64,000 nt of DNA from the IMG/VR virus record IMGVR_UViG_3300023115_000010, positions 23,752-87,751 of that record. The stretch is one strand, 5' to 3'. Source of the DNA: a virus. The position numbers and the translations under genes were made by a program. Every line of letters starts with the position of its first letter. Position 1 is the first letter of the stretch. Positions 53,672 through 61,330 of the stretch are shown one piece after another. The notes beneath the pieces were generated by a model, which did not search any database, was not told the origin of the DNA, and worked only from the letters and a program-made list of their open reading frames with translations.

Positions 53672-54457
53672 ATGCTTATACCTAGATATTTAGTCGATAA
53701 CAAAATAGATATTCTTTTAAATGATACAGGATTCCTTGTGGAGTATAGACCAGTGTATAGTAGACAAATTAAAATGTATAGAGGTATTGATAACAAGTTT
53801 CAGTTTAGAATGCTAAACAGTGATCAAAAGCCCGTTACAATCACCGACACACCTGTGATTGTTATTTTTGACGAAAGCAACAGTAAGATTATTGAAAAAG
53901 AATGTACAGTAACAGATGACGGTTCTACTACATCTACAAAAGGTTTATTTAATGTTACTGTAACTGAAAATGATTTACTTAATGTTAGACAGCAATATCT
54001 ACATTATAACATCTATTTAAAATCAACATCAGGAAATACACTTACATATGCAGATAGAAACTTTGGTAGTGCAGGCACTATATTTGTTGATGGGCATGCC
54101 TATGCAGGACCAAAAGCTAGTATAGAAGTTACAAACTTTTATCAAGAAAGCGATTATTGGGTAGCTGGCTCTGATACTACAGATAGTATTACAGCAGATC
54201 CAGGATTAAACGGAAACGAAGCACTACATACAGTTGCAGTTTACACAAACTCTTATGTAGGCAATATTGAAATACAAGCTACATTAGATAACCAAATCAC
54301 TACAGATAACAACTGGACAACTGTATCTACTTTAACTTTTACAGGTTCAGAAACAGAACCAGTACCGGCTAACTTTAACGGAGTTTACAACTTCTTACGT
54401 TTTAAGCTAAGTGCCGACCCAGACGAAAAAGTTACAAAAATATTAATAAGAAACTAA
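53672..54457 (+). CDS. Virion structural protein (baseplate/tail, Ig- and discoidin-like)
   Basis: The product has 261 residues. Residues 1-130 (YSRQIKMYRGIDNKFQFRML, TDTPVIVIFDESNSKIIEKE, GLFNVTVTENDLLNVRQQYL) form a beta-sandwich like the N-terminal modules of phage baseplate upper proteins. The C-terminal part (AVYTNSYVGNIEIQATLDNQ, NWTTVSTLTFTGSE, NGVYNFLRFKLSAD) is a jelly-roll/discoidin-like module that is shared with the next gene. ATG 53672 is chosen because of the late core at 53641; the frame is open upstream to 53576. Probably part of the tail tip or a fibre connector (inference). Confidence 0.65.
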   Translation: MLIPRYLVDNKIDILLNDTGFLVEYRPVYSRQIKMYRGIDNKFQFRMLNSDQKPVTITDTPVIVIFDESNSKIIEKECTVTDDGSTTSTKGLFNVTVTENDLLNVRQQYLHYNIYLKSTSGNTLTYADRNFGSAGTIFVDGHAYAGPKASIEVTNFYQESDYWVAGSDTTDSITADPGLNGNEALHTVAVYTNSYVGNIEIQATLDNQITTDNNWTTVSTLTFTGSETEPVPANFNGVYNFLRFKLSADPDEKVTKILIRN

Positions 54458-54458
54458 G

Positions 54459-54466
54459 GTAAATAC
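54459..54466 (+). promoter_or_regulatory. Late promoter core abutting the ATG at 54470
   Basis: GTAAATAC; the core ends at 54465 and the ATG comes 4 nt later. Leaderless transcript predicted. Confidence 0.6.
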
Positions 54467-54469
54467 GTT

Positions 54470-54832
54470 ATGGCATCTACAAGCGAAACAATGTTATCAA
54501 ATCAAACGCACCCAGGAGACAGTAGTACTCAAACGGTAGAAGGCAATGCGTTTAAAGGCGACGGTTATTACAGTAGAACTGACGGGTTTCATACTGTGCA
54601 ATATAATGTGACTGGGTTTATTGGTAGCATTAATATACAAGCAAGTCTATCTACTAATCCAACAGCAACTGATTGGTTTACCTTATCTTCAGCCGAACTA
54701 GTAAGTTCAAACGACAGCAGTGCCTATAACACTGGATCTTTTTTATACAACTTTACAGGTAACTATGTATGGTTGAGAGCTGTTGTTGAGTACACAGACG
54801 GAACAGTCAATAGCATATCACTTAACCATTGA
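54470..54832 (+). CDS. Small virion protein, paralogue of the C-terminal module of 53672
   Basis: The product has 120 residues. TVQYNVTGFIGSINIQASLS, ATDWFTLSSAELVSS and GNYVWLRAVVEYTDGTVNS repeat the pattern of the upstream gene's last 100 residues, a discoidin-like beta fold that often binds carbohydrate or caps a fibre. A virion surface or baseplate position is inferred. Predicted leaderless late mRNA. The primase gene with its own promoter follows. Confidence 0.6.
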   Translation: MASTSETMLSNQTHPGDSSTQTVEGNAFKGDGYYSRTDGFHTVQYNVTGFIGSINIQASLSTNPTATDWFTLSSAELVSSNDSSAYNTGSFLYNFTGNYVWLRAVVEYTDGTVNSISLNH

Positions 54833-54857
54833 CAATCTAAATATACGATGCTAATAT
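54829..54857 (+). promoter_or_regulatory. Sigma70-like promoter placing the primase ATG at +1
   Basis: TTGACA at 54829-54834, 17 nt, TAATAT at 54852-54857, then six nt to the ATG at 54864. The same layout as at 20492 and 41072. Confidence 0.68.
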
Positions 54858-54863
54858 ACTTGT

Positions 54864-55856
54864 ATGAGCATCGTATCTGATCTTTTGAATGTATATCTAC
54901 CTGCAAAGCGCAAAACTACCCCTAGTGGGTGGACCAGTTTCAATGCGCCTTGTTGTGTTCACAATAATGAAAATGCAGATACAAGAGGCAGAGGCGGTGT
55001 GATTTATGAAGGCGAAGTTATCAGTTATCACTGTTTTAACTGCGGCTTCAAAGCAAGTTGGCAACCAGGACGTAATCTCAGTTATAAGTTCAAAAAACTT
55101 TTGGAGTGGTTAAACACTCCTGACAGTGATATTACAAAACTTGCACTAGATGTAATGCGTGAAAACGAAGGTGTAGAAGTTCAAAAATATTCTGTTGAAC
55201 TGCCTGAGTTTGCTACAACACAACTACCAGAAGGTGCAGAGCCATTGTCTAAACACATGTGGGCAGAGGCTGGTCATTTAGATGAAAGAATCACACGTTG
55301 CTTTCAATATATGTTAGAACGTGATTTAAGTATCGAGGACATAGATTATCACTGGTCGCCAACACTTGCTTATAGAGATAGACTTATTATACCTTTCTAC
55401 TACGAGGGGCGTATAGTTGGATATACAGCCCGTACAGTAGGGGATAACAAAGTAAAGTATCTAACTGACTCACAGCCGGGTTATGTGTTTAACTTGGATG
55501 CACAAAGACCGCACAAGGTATTTTGTATAGTATGCGAAGGACCTATTGATGCACTACATGTTGAAGGCTGTGCACTTACTGGAAGTGATATAAATGATGC
55601 ACAAGCACTGCTACTCAACAAACTTAACAAAGACATTTATGTTGTACCTGATAGAGACAAGGCAGGTAGTAAACTTGTAGAGCAGGCTATCGATAGAGGT
55701 TGGCATGTTAGCATGCCAGAGTGGGATCAGGATATCAATGACATAGGTGATGCTGTAGCTAAGTACGGTAGACTGTATACATTATACAGCATAGCAAGTG
55801 CTGCGGAAAGCAGCCCATTAAAAATTAGATTGAGAGCAAAGAAATGGTTTGGTTAA
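54864..55856 (+). CDS. 61: DNA primase, gp61-like
   Basis: The product has 330 residues, near T4 gp61 (342). The N-terminal zinc ribbon uses C30/C31-x-H33 and YHCFNCGF (C57, C60), with NADTRGRGG between. The TOPRIM domain has IVCEGPIDALHVEG (Glu) and VVPDRDKAGSKLVEQ (DxD). The middle (YRDRLIIPFYYEGRIVGYTA) is the usual RNA-polymerase basic region. It makes primers with helicase gp41, encoded 3 kb downstream. It is transcribed from a sigma70-like promoter with a predicted leaderless mRNA. The following small gene overlaps its end. Confidence 0.93.
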   Translation: MSIVSDLLNVYLPAKRKTTPSGWTSFNAPCCVHNNENADTRGRGGVIYEGEVISYHCFNCGFKASWQPGRNLSYKFKKLLEWLNTPDSDITKLALDVMRENEGVEVQKYSVELPEFATTQLPEGAEPLSKHMWAEAGHLDERITRCFQYMLERDLSIEDIDYHWSPTLAYRDRLIIPFYYEGRIVGYTARTVGDNKVKYLTDSQPGYVFNLDAQRPHKVFCIVCEGPIDALHVEGCALTGSDINDAQALLLNKLNKDIYVVPDRDKAGSKLVEQAIDRGWHVSMPEWDQDINDIGDAVAKYGRLYTLYSIASAAESSPLKIRLRAKKWFG

Positions 55857-55957
55857 AAAATATCATATTATGGCCTTATAGAAAAATCAAAGAAGAGCTT
55901 ACATTTAGAAAACGCATGAAAGAGTTACGGAAAAAGGATCCGTTTATCTACAAATGA
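55844..55957 (+). CDS. Tiny basic protein (37 aa), unknown function
   Basis: Starts at ATG 55844 inside the end of the primase gene and overlaps the next ATG (ATGA at 55954). The product is Lys/Arg-rich (KEELTFRKRMKELRKKD) after a short hydrophobic start with WPYRKIK. It lies in a string of overlapping tiny genes, which supports it; size alone makes it uncertain. Possibly membrane- or nucleic-acid-associated. Confidence 0.5.
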   Translation: MVWLKNIILWPYRKIKEELTFRKRMKELRKKDPFIYK

Positions 55958-56124
55958 AAAGAATCAAAGGCTTCCAAGAACGTATTGTGTATGTAGATGG
56001 CGACACTGCAAAGTGCAGTGGTGATAATAATGACCATCCTCTTACATACTATAAAGTTCCACATGATGGCTATGTAGTGTGTGGTTACTGTGATATTAAG
56101 TTTTATAGGAAAGAAAATGAGTGA
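55954..56124 (+). CDS. Small CHCC zinc-finger protein (zf-CHCC / NDUFS6-like)
   Basis: The product has 56 residues. AKCSGDNNDHPLTYYKV then GYVVCGYCDIKFY give Cys, HP, Cys-x2-Cys in the order of the zf-CHCC family, best known from a mitochondrial complex I subunit and its bacterial relatives. One zinc ion would be bound; function in phages is unknown. Its ATG overlaps the previous stop and its end overlaps the next gene, a DUF2061-type membrane protein. Missed by a 60-residue cut-off. Confidence 0.75.
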   Translation: MKRIKGFQERIVYVDGDTAKCSGDNNDHPLTYYKVPHDGYVVCGYCDIKFYRKENE

Positions 56125-56332
56125 GTTTACAAAATCATATCAAGCACTAAAAGGTACACTGTTACGCACTATGGTATACACAATAGGACACTTTCTTATT
56201 GCTGCAATGTGTGTGATGTATTTTACAGGTGCACCTTTTTACATTGCACTTACAGATGCTGTAGTAGAACCTTTGCTAAATGCTGTATGGTTTTTTGTAC
56301 TGGATAGGTTATGGATATCAAAAAATACATAA
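56117..56332 (+). CDS. DUF2061-like small membrane protein
   Basis: The product has 71 residues from ATG 56117 (AGGA at 56107-56110); the frame is open upstream to 56081 but that start has no ribosome site. It has two hydrophobic segments (MVYTIGHFLIAAMCVMYFTG and a second with LLNAVWFFVLDRLW). ALKGTLLRTMVYTIGHF and PLLNAVWFFVLDRLW match the KTxxYRxxxT...EPxxxxxxERxW plan of DUF2061. Role unknown. Could sit in the cell envelope and influence lysis timing or ion balance (speculation). Confidence 0.7.
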   Translation: MSEFTKSYQALKGTLLRTMVYTIGHFLIAAMCVMYFTGAPFYIALTDAVVEPLLNAVWFFVLDRLWISKNT

Positions 56333-56490
56333 TGAGTACAAAATTGTTTTGGAGACTGTACTTCTGGTGGGGCATAAGACAAGCCCGCAAGCGTAGATTA
56401 GCATGGGAAGCAGAACTAGCAAAGCGTCCTGCAATGGACAACGATGAGTATTGGGAGAAAGTGCACAATGATAGAAATCGTGATTTATAA
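56332..56490 (+). CDS. Tiny Trp/Arg-rich protein (52 aa), unknown function
   Basis: ATG 56332 overlaps the previous stop (TAATG). The N-terminus has LFWRLYFWWGIRQARKRR, an amphipathic or membrane-anchoring start, followed by an acidic helical tail (DNDEYWEKVHNDRN). In-frame ATG 56311 is upstream inside the previous gene. Part of the tiny-gene string; function unknown. Confidence 0.5.
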   Translation: MSTKLFWRLYFWWGIRQARKRRLAWEAELAKRPAMDNDEYWEKVHNDRNRDL

Positions 56491-56569
56491 TATCTTGTTT
56501 TGGGCAGTATACTATCAAGTATGCAAGTTGCCAGAACGCCTTGTACAGGCGGCTATTGACGCAGCATGA
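56468..56569 (+). CDS. Tiny ORF (33 aa), unknown function
   Basis: ATG 56468 overlaps the end of the previous tiny gene, and its TGA overlaps the carbamoyltransferase ATG (ATGA at 56566). Short hydrophobic N-terminus (IYNILFWAVYYQVCKL). Reported for the overlap pattern; it may act only to couple translation. Confidence 0.35.
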   Translation: MIEIVIYNILFWAVYYQVCKLPERLVQAAIDAA

Positions 56570-58071
56570 TTACTTGGGGTATAAGTGCTAACAGTCACGA
56601 TGCTGCATTAGCGGTGTTTACAGATGACGGATTAGAGTTTGCAAGTCACAGTGAACGCTTCAGTGGCGTAAAAAACGATGCACATTTAAATGATAAATTA
56701 ATAGAGTATGCAAAACAATGGGGAGAACCTGATGAAGTTATTTGGTATGAAAGACCCTTTATCAAAACTCTTAGACAACTTAGAGCAGGCCAAGGACTTC
56801 GGTTGGGTGAAAACAATATTCGTAAGTATCTTGGATCTTATGGGATACATGCTCCTATTAGGTATACTGATCATCATCTTGCCCATGCTGCTGCCGGCTT
56901 TTATACTAGTGATTTTACAGAAGCCAGCGTTATTGTTTGCGACAGCATTGGAGAATTTGATACACTCACTATCTGGAATGCGGACGAAGAAAAAGGGCTC
57001 AGGAGAATATATTCACAACAATACCCACACTCCGTGGGCCTATGGTACTCGGCAATCACGCAAAGAATAGGTCTTAAGCCACAAGAGGACGAATATATCC
57101 TCATGGGTATGGCTGCATATGGTGACCCTCACAGATTATTCAACGATATCCTCACTGACTTTTTCTATTTGCCGCCAGAAGACAACCTATTAAACACATT
57201 CAACGACAAGCCCTGTATCAAGTTAAAACACAATCTGCATAGGGGGTGCACGTGGTGGCGACCCGATCTTACCACCGAACAAGACTACTTTGACATTGCT
57301 GCTGCCACCCAGGCAGTTTATCAGTATATACTCAAGATAATCAGCAACTGGACCAAGTGGCAAGGTACGAGTTCTAATCTTGTGTTCATGGGAGGGTGTG
57401 CACTAAATTGTTCGGCCAACGGACTACTTACTAGTGATTGGGACAACGTACACATAATGCCTAACCCGGGAGATGCAGGGTCTAGTATAGGTGCTGTATT
57501 AGCCCATAAAAAACAGTTTATGCCCATGCAGCATATGTACACAGGGTATAACATTGAAGGAGATTATCCAGTTGAAGAAGCATTACAAGAACTACTTACT
57601 ACTGGTATTGTTGGTGTGGCCAACGGTAGGGCAGAATTCGGGCCCAGAGCTTTTGGACACCGCTCCTTACTTGCAGACCCCCGAGGCACAGACATCAAAG
57701 ACCGAGTCAATGAAATCAAGCGCAGACAAAAGTTTAGACCGTTTGCTCCAGCCGTACTTGAAGAGCACGCCTCCACTTATTTCTCCGGACCCACAGGACC
57801 CTTTATGCAATACACTTCAACTTGCACGGATCCTGGACTACCTGCAATCATCCACGGGGACGGCACCTCTAGGGTACAGACAGTTTCTGCAGATCAAAGC
57901 GTGGGCTTTAGAAAACTGTTAGAGCGTTGGTACGAAGAAACAGGCTGCCCTATACTGTTAAACACCAGTTTAAATATCAAAGGAAAACCGATAGTTAATA
58001 CAGTAGAAGATGCACAGGCATTTGAACAGCATTATGGAGTAAAAGTATGTACGGCTGCTGTAAAAACGTAA
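56566..58071 (+). CDS. Carbamoyltransferase (NodU/CmcH family)
   Basis: The product has 501 residues. GISANSHDAALAVF starts the N-terminal ASKHA-like fold; DHHLAHAAAGFY is the metal-binding HxxxH site; SVGLWYSAITQRIG and EDEYILMGMAAYGDP follow. The C-terminal YrdC-like domain has VANGRAEFGPRAFGHRSLLADP and CPILLNTSLNIKGKPIVN. It transfers a carbamoyl group from carbamoyl phosphate via carbamoyl-AMP to a sugar or antibiotic hydroxyl; known in marine phages near polysaccharide genes. Base composition is richer in G+C here (55% in 57241-57300, against 25% in 35761-35820), suggesting separate origin. ATGA overlap upstream; a Cys-rich small ORF overlaps its end. Confidence 0.92.
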   Translation: MITWGISANSHDAALAVFTDDGLEFASHSERFSGVKNDAHLNDKLIEYAKQWGEPDEVIWYERPFIKTLRQLRAGQGLRLGENNIRKYLGSYGIHAPIRYTDHHLAHAAAGFYTSDFTEASVIVCDSIGEFDTLTIWNADEEKGLRRIYSQQYPHSVGLWYSAITQRIGLKPQEDEYILMGMAAYGDPHRLFNDILTDFFYLPPEDNLLNTFNDKPCIKLKHNLHRGCTWWRPDLTTEQDYFDIAAATQAVYQYILKIISNWTKWQGTSSNLVFMGGCALNCSANGLLTSDWDNVHIMPNPGDAGSSIGAVLAHKKQFMPMQHMYTGYNIEGDYPVEEALQELLTTGIVGVANGRAEFGPRAFGHRSLLADPRGTDIKDRVNEIKRRQKFRPFAPAVLEEHASTYFSGPTGPFMQYTSTCTDPGLPAIIHGDGTSRVQTVSADQSVGFRKLLERWYEETGCPILLNTSLNIKGKPIVNTVEDAQAFEQHYGVKVCTAAVKT

Positions 58072-58211
58072 TACCCGAAAAACACACAGATTATATTAGT
58101 GTTGACACGCATACATATTGTGTTACAATACACTACTGTAAGAACTGTGGTAGTCTAAAGACAACAACAAACGTAAGGCACGTAAGAGATGGCAACAAGA
58201 CAGAACACTGA
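58047..58211 (+). CDS. Small Cys-rich ORF (54 aa) before gp41
   Basis: ATG 58047 has GGAG seven nt upstream. The product has CC, then YCVTIHYCKNCGS, a CxnCxxC zinc-ribbon-like pattern, and a basic end. It overlaps the carbamoyltransferase end by 25 bp and the helicase start by 23 bp. A sigma70-like promoter lies inside it. Plausible small zinc protein; weak without homologues. Confidence 0.45.
   Translation: MYGCCKNVIPEKHTDYISVDTHTYCVTIHYCKNCGSLKTTTNVRHVRDGNKTEH
58102..58129 (+). promoter_or_regulatory. Sigma70-like promoter for the gp41 helicase
   Basis: TTGACA at 58102-58107, 16 nt, TACAAT at 58124-58129, about 53 nt before the likely start region of the mRNA at gp41. Lies inside the small Cys-rich ORF. 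Confidence 0.6.
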
Positions 58212-59604
58212 TTATGGATATGATATCCAAAAAGTATATTTAGAAATGTTTATGACAGATGCTGAGAGCTTTGTACGCTGTCAGGGTGTGTTTGATCCAA
58301 ATACATTTGATAGACGTTTAGCAGATCCAGCAAAGTTTATTAAGGATTATGTGGAAGAACACAATGCACTTCCAACGTTTGATATGGTCAATGCTGCTAC
58401 TAACAGTGACTTGAAAGATCCAGGACAACTGCAAGAGAATCACTATGACTGGTTGTTGCAGGACTTTGAAACATTCAGCAAACACAAAGCACTAGAGGCA
58501 GCTATCTTAAAGAGTGCCGACTTGTTGGAAAGCGGGCAATATGGTGCATGTGAGGACTTGGTTAAGAACGCTGTACAGATTGGTTTGCAAAAAGACTTGG
58601 GTACAGACTACTTTGCAGATCCAAGAGCACGACTAGAAGGAATCAAAGACAAAAACGGACAAGTAAGCACAGGTTGGCCGGCACTGGATAAGAAACTGTT
58701 TGGAGGATTCAATAGAGGCGAACTAAACATCTTTGCAGGTGGTAGTGGATCTGGTAAGAGTTTGTTCTTGGCTAACTTGGGTGTGAACTGGTGTTTGCTG
58801 GGTATGAATGTATTGTATCTAACATTCGAACTTAGTGAAGCATTGGTTAGTATGCGTGTAGACAGTATGACAACTGATATTGCAAGTCGTGATATTTTTA
58901 AAAGCATCGACGATGTTGAAATGAAAGTTAAGATGATTGGCAAGAAGGCAGGCGCATTCCAAGTCAAGTACATGCCCACAGGTAAGAATGCAAATGATTT
59001 GAGAGCATATATCAAAGAATATGAAATCAAAACAGGACGCAAACTTGATGTTGTGCTAGTAGACTACTTGGACTTGATGCATCCAAATGCTGTTAAGATT
59101 TCAGCAGAAAACTTGTTTGTTAAGGACAAGTATGTGTCAGAAGAACTGCGCAACTTGGCTATGGAACTGAACACAGTGTTTGTTACAGCATCGCAGTTAA
59201 ACAGAAGTAGCGTTGAAGAGATTGAGTTTGACCACAGCCACATATCAGGTGGTATTTCAAAGATCAATACAGCAGACAACTTGATTGGTATCTTTACAAG
59301 TAGAGCAATGCGTGAACGTGGACGTTATCAAATACAGTTGATGAAAACACGTAGTAGTTCGGGTGTAGGACAAAAGATTGATTTGGAGTTCGACGTAGAT
59401 AGTTTGCGTATACGTGACTTGGGTGAGGACGAAGAATATCAAGAGTTCCAGAAGCGTAAGAGCACAGTGTTTGATCAAATCAAACGTGGTAATGGGTCTC
59501 CGGCAGTTGAGAAACAAGATCCAAGTGAGGGCGATACTGTAGGTAAAATCAAAGCAGAAGCAAGTACAACACAGTTAAAAAACTTTATCAATAATTTACA
59601 ATAG
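58189..59604 (+). CDS. 41: Replicative DNA helicase, gp41-like
   Basis: The product has 471 residues, near T4 gp41 (475). An N-terminal helical domain (residues 1-150) is followed by GGFNRGELNIFAGGSGSGKS (Walker A), LANLGVNWCLLGMNVLYLTF with the catalytic Glu, DVVLVDYLDLMHPN (Walker B), and VTASQLNRSS (sensor), then HISGGISKINTADNLIGIF and the arginine region LMKTRSSSGVGQKIDLEFD. It unwinds DNA ahead of the fork and binds primase gp61. It has its own promoter. Confidence 0.93.
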   Translation: MATRQNTDYGYDIQKVYLEMFMTDAESFVRCQGVFDPNTFDRRLADPAKFIKDYVEEHNALPTFDMVNAATNSDLKDPGQLQENHYDWLLQDFETFSKHKALEAAILKSADLLESGQYGACEDLVKNAVQIGLQKDLGTDYFADPRARLEGIKDKNGQVSTGWPALDKKLFGGFNRGELNIFAGGSGSGKSLFLANLGVNWCLLGMNVLYLTFELSEALVSMRVDSMTTDIASRDIFKSIDDVEMKVKMIGKKAGAFQVKYMPTGKNANDLRAYIKEYEIKTGRKLDVVLVDYLDLMHPNAVKISAENLFVKDKYVSEELRNLAMELNTVFVTASQLNRSSVEEIEFDHSHISGGISKINTADNLIGIFTSRAMRERGRYQIQLMKTRSSSGVGQKIDLEFDVDSLRIRDLGEDEEYQEFQKRKSTVFDQIKRGNGSPAVEKQDPSEGDTVGKIKAEASTTQLKNFINNLQ

Positions 59605-59619
59605 CAGTTGTAGTCAATG

Positions 59620-59627
59620 CTAAATAA
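59620..59627 (+). promoter_or_regulatory. Possible late promoter core before the DnaE-like gene
   Basis: CTAAATAA 48 nt before the ATG at 59675. The 70-bp spacer also holds short inverted repeats (GCGTT/AACGC; AATGC/GCATT) and AGAGG near the start. The -10 role is uncertain. Confidence 0.4.
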
Positions 59628-59674
59628 CTTGCGTTTAACGCATTAGGCATTATAAAAGACTACAAGAGGCTAAT

Positions 59675-61330
59675 ATGGAAACAGATTTAGAAAACATTGA
59701 AAGGCTATTAAAAAGATTTAAAAGGCCAGTTCCACAGGAACAGATATACCAAGAGAGACTTGCTGAAGAGTTTGAACTTATACTCAAACTTCGCTTCACA
59801 GATTACTTCATACAAATATGTGACATTATAGACCTTACCACCGATATCAAACACATGACACGTGGATCGGCGGGCAGTAGTCTAGTGTGTTACTTGTTGG
59901 GCATTACAGACGTGGATCCCATCAAGTGGAAGATACCTGTGGCGAGGTTTATGAACCCACTCCGTGACGACCTGCCGGATGTTGATATTGATTTTGAACA
60001 TTGGCGACAGACAGAAGTAATGAATCGCATATTCAAAAAGTGGCCCGGCATGACGGCAAGGTTGAGCAACTATGTCACGTACAAACCAAAGAGTGCTAGA
60101 CGTGAGGCAGCCAAACGTCTTGGTGCCACAGGTAGACTTCCTAGAAACTTTACATATGAAAGTGTAGGAGTAGATCCTACAGAAGCCAAACGCATTGAAC
60201 GCAAACTATTAGGCAAAAAAAGAGCAATATCAAAACACTGTGGAGGCATCGTAATGTTCACTAGAAAACTACCAAAATCACTTATATCAGAAGACAACCA
60301 AATATTATTAGACAAACACGAAGTTGAGGACTTAGAACACCTCAAAGTCGACATCCTAGCCAACAGAGGCTTGAGTCAACTACTAGAAATAGACCCGCAT
60401 ACTGCACTAGAAGACTATCCAGAAACAGATGAAGCAACAGCAGCATTGCTTGCTAGAGGCGATGTACTGGGTGTTACACAAGGGGAAAGCCCTGCAATGC
60501 GTAGACTGTTTAGAGCAATACAACCTACGTGTGTGCAGGACTGTGTGTTTGCTACAGCCCTTGTAAGACCCGTAGCAATGAGCGGAAGACAAAAAGCAGC
60601 AGTGTTCCAAGATTGGAGCCAAGAAGCTGTACAAGACAGCATTGTGTTTGAAGACGATGCTATTGAGATTATAAGTAGTATTATAGGAGTAGATGGATAT
60701 GAAGCAGACAGCTACAGACGAGCATTTGCTAAAAAGAATGACGAAAAGATTTTGGAGTTTGTGGAAAGAATGGGTAGCAATCCAAGAAGAGCACAGGCAA
60801 TGGCTGCACTACAGGAGTTATCCGGTTTCGGACTATGCCGCGCTCATGCTGTTAATCTCGGAAGACTCATCTGGGCACTTGCATACCAAAAAGCACACAA
60901 CCCAGAAGCATTCTGGAGAGCCAACCTCAAGCACTGCCAAGGAAGCTATAGAGGATGGGTCTACCAAACTGAAGCACATAGAAGAAATCTGCTCAGCGAG
61001 CCTGGTTGGTGGCATAGAGGATTTCCAACAGGACTAGGTGTACAGCAGCGTTTCTTAGAACGTGTGAACTTTGCAGGTGTTATTGCCAACGGTAGAACAT
61101 TCCGTGGTAAAAACGGACGCTACGTTACGTTCTTAACATTGGGTACCAACTATGGCGAATATGTGGATGTTACTATACAACGTCCATTTCAATACCGAGA
61201 CGGAGACATTGTTAGCGGCTCAGGTGTGATACGTCATCAAAACAACAGCGACTATATTAATTGTGTAGACGCTCGATTATGGACTTTCTCTCAATGGAAG
61301 CGACATCAGTTGGGTGAGACCATCTCCTAA
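59675..61330 (+). CDS. DnaE-like C-family DNA polymerase (PHP-less, 551 aa)
   Basis: The product has 551 residues; bacterial DnaE has about 1160. Palm: MTRGSAGSSLVCYLLGITDV (residues 61-80) matches RGSxAGSLVAY...ITDxDP, PDVDIDFEHW (101-110) has catalytic D104 and D106, KHCGGIVMFT (187-196) parallels KHAGGVVI, and EHLKVDILANRGL (221-233) has the third Asp, D226. Fingers: GVTQGESPAMRRLFRAIQPT, ALVRPVAMSGRQKAAVF and FGLCRAHAVNLGRLIWAL parallel the DnaE GVFQxES and SHS motifs. An OB-like end (FTLGTNYGEYVDVTIQR-type) follows. The N-terminal PHP domain is absent. All catalytic residues seen in bacterial DnaE are kept. Position after gp41 supports a role in DNA synthesis or repair. Confidence 0.82.
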   Translation: METDLENIERLLKRFKRPVPQEQIYQERLAEEFELILKLRFTDYFIQICDIIDLTTDIKHMTRGSAGSSLVCYLLGITDVDPIKWKIPVARFMNPLRDDLPDVDIDFEHWRQTEVMNRIFKKWPGMTARLSNYVTYKPKSARREAAKRLGATGRLPRNFTYESVGVDPTEAKRIERKLLGKKRAISKHCGGIVMFTRKLPKSLISEDNQILLDKHEVEDLEHLKVDILANRGLSQLLEIDPHTALEDYPETDEATAALLARGDVLGVTQGESPAMRRLFRAIQPTCVQDCVFATALVRPVAMSGRQKAAVFQDWSQEAVQDSIVFEDDAIEIISSIIGVDGYEADSYRRAFAKKNDEKILEFVERMGSNPRRAQAMAALQELSGFGLCRAHAVNLGRLIWALAYQKAHNPEAFWRANLKHCQGSYRGWVYQTEAHRRNLLSEPGWWHRGFPTGLGVQQRFLERVNFAGVIANGRTFRGKNGRYVTFLTLGTNYGEYVDVTIQRPFQYRDGDIVSGSGVIRHQNNSDYINCVDARLWTFSQWKRHQLGETIS

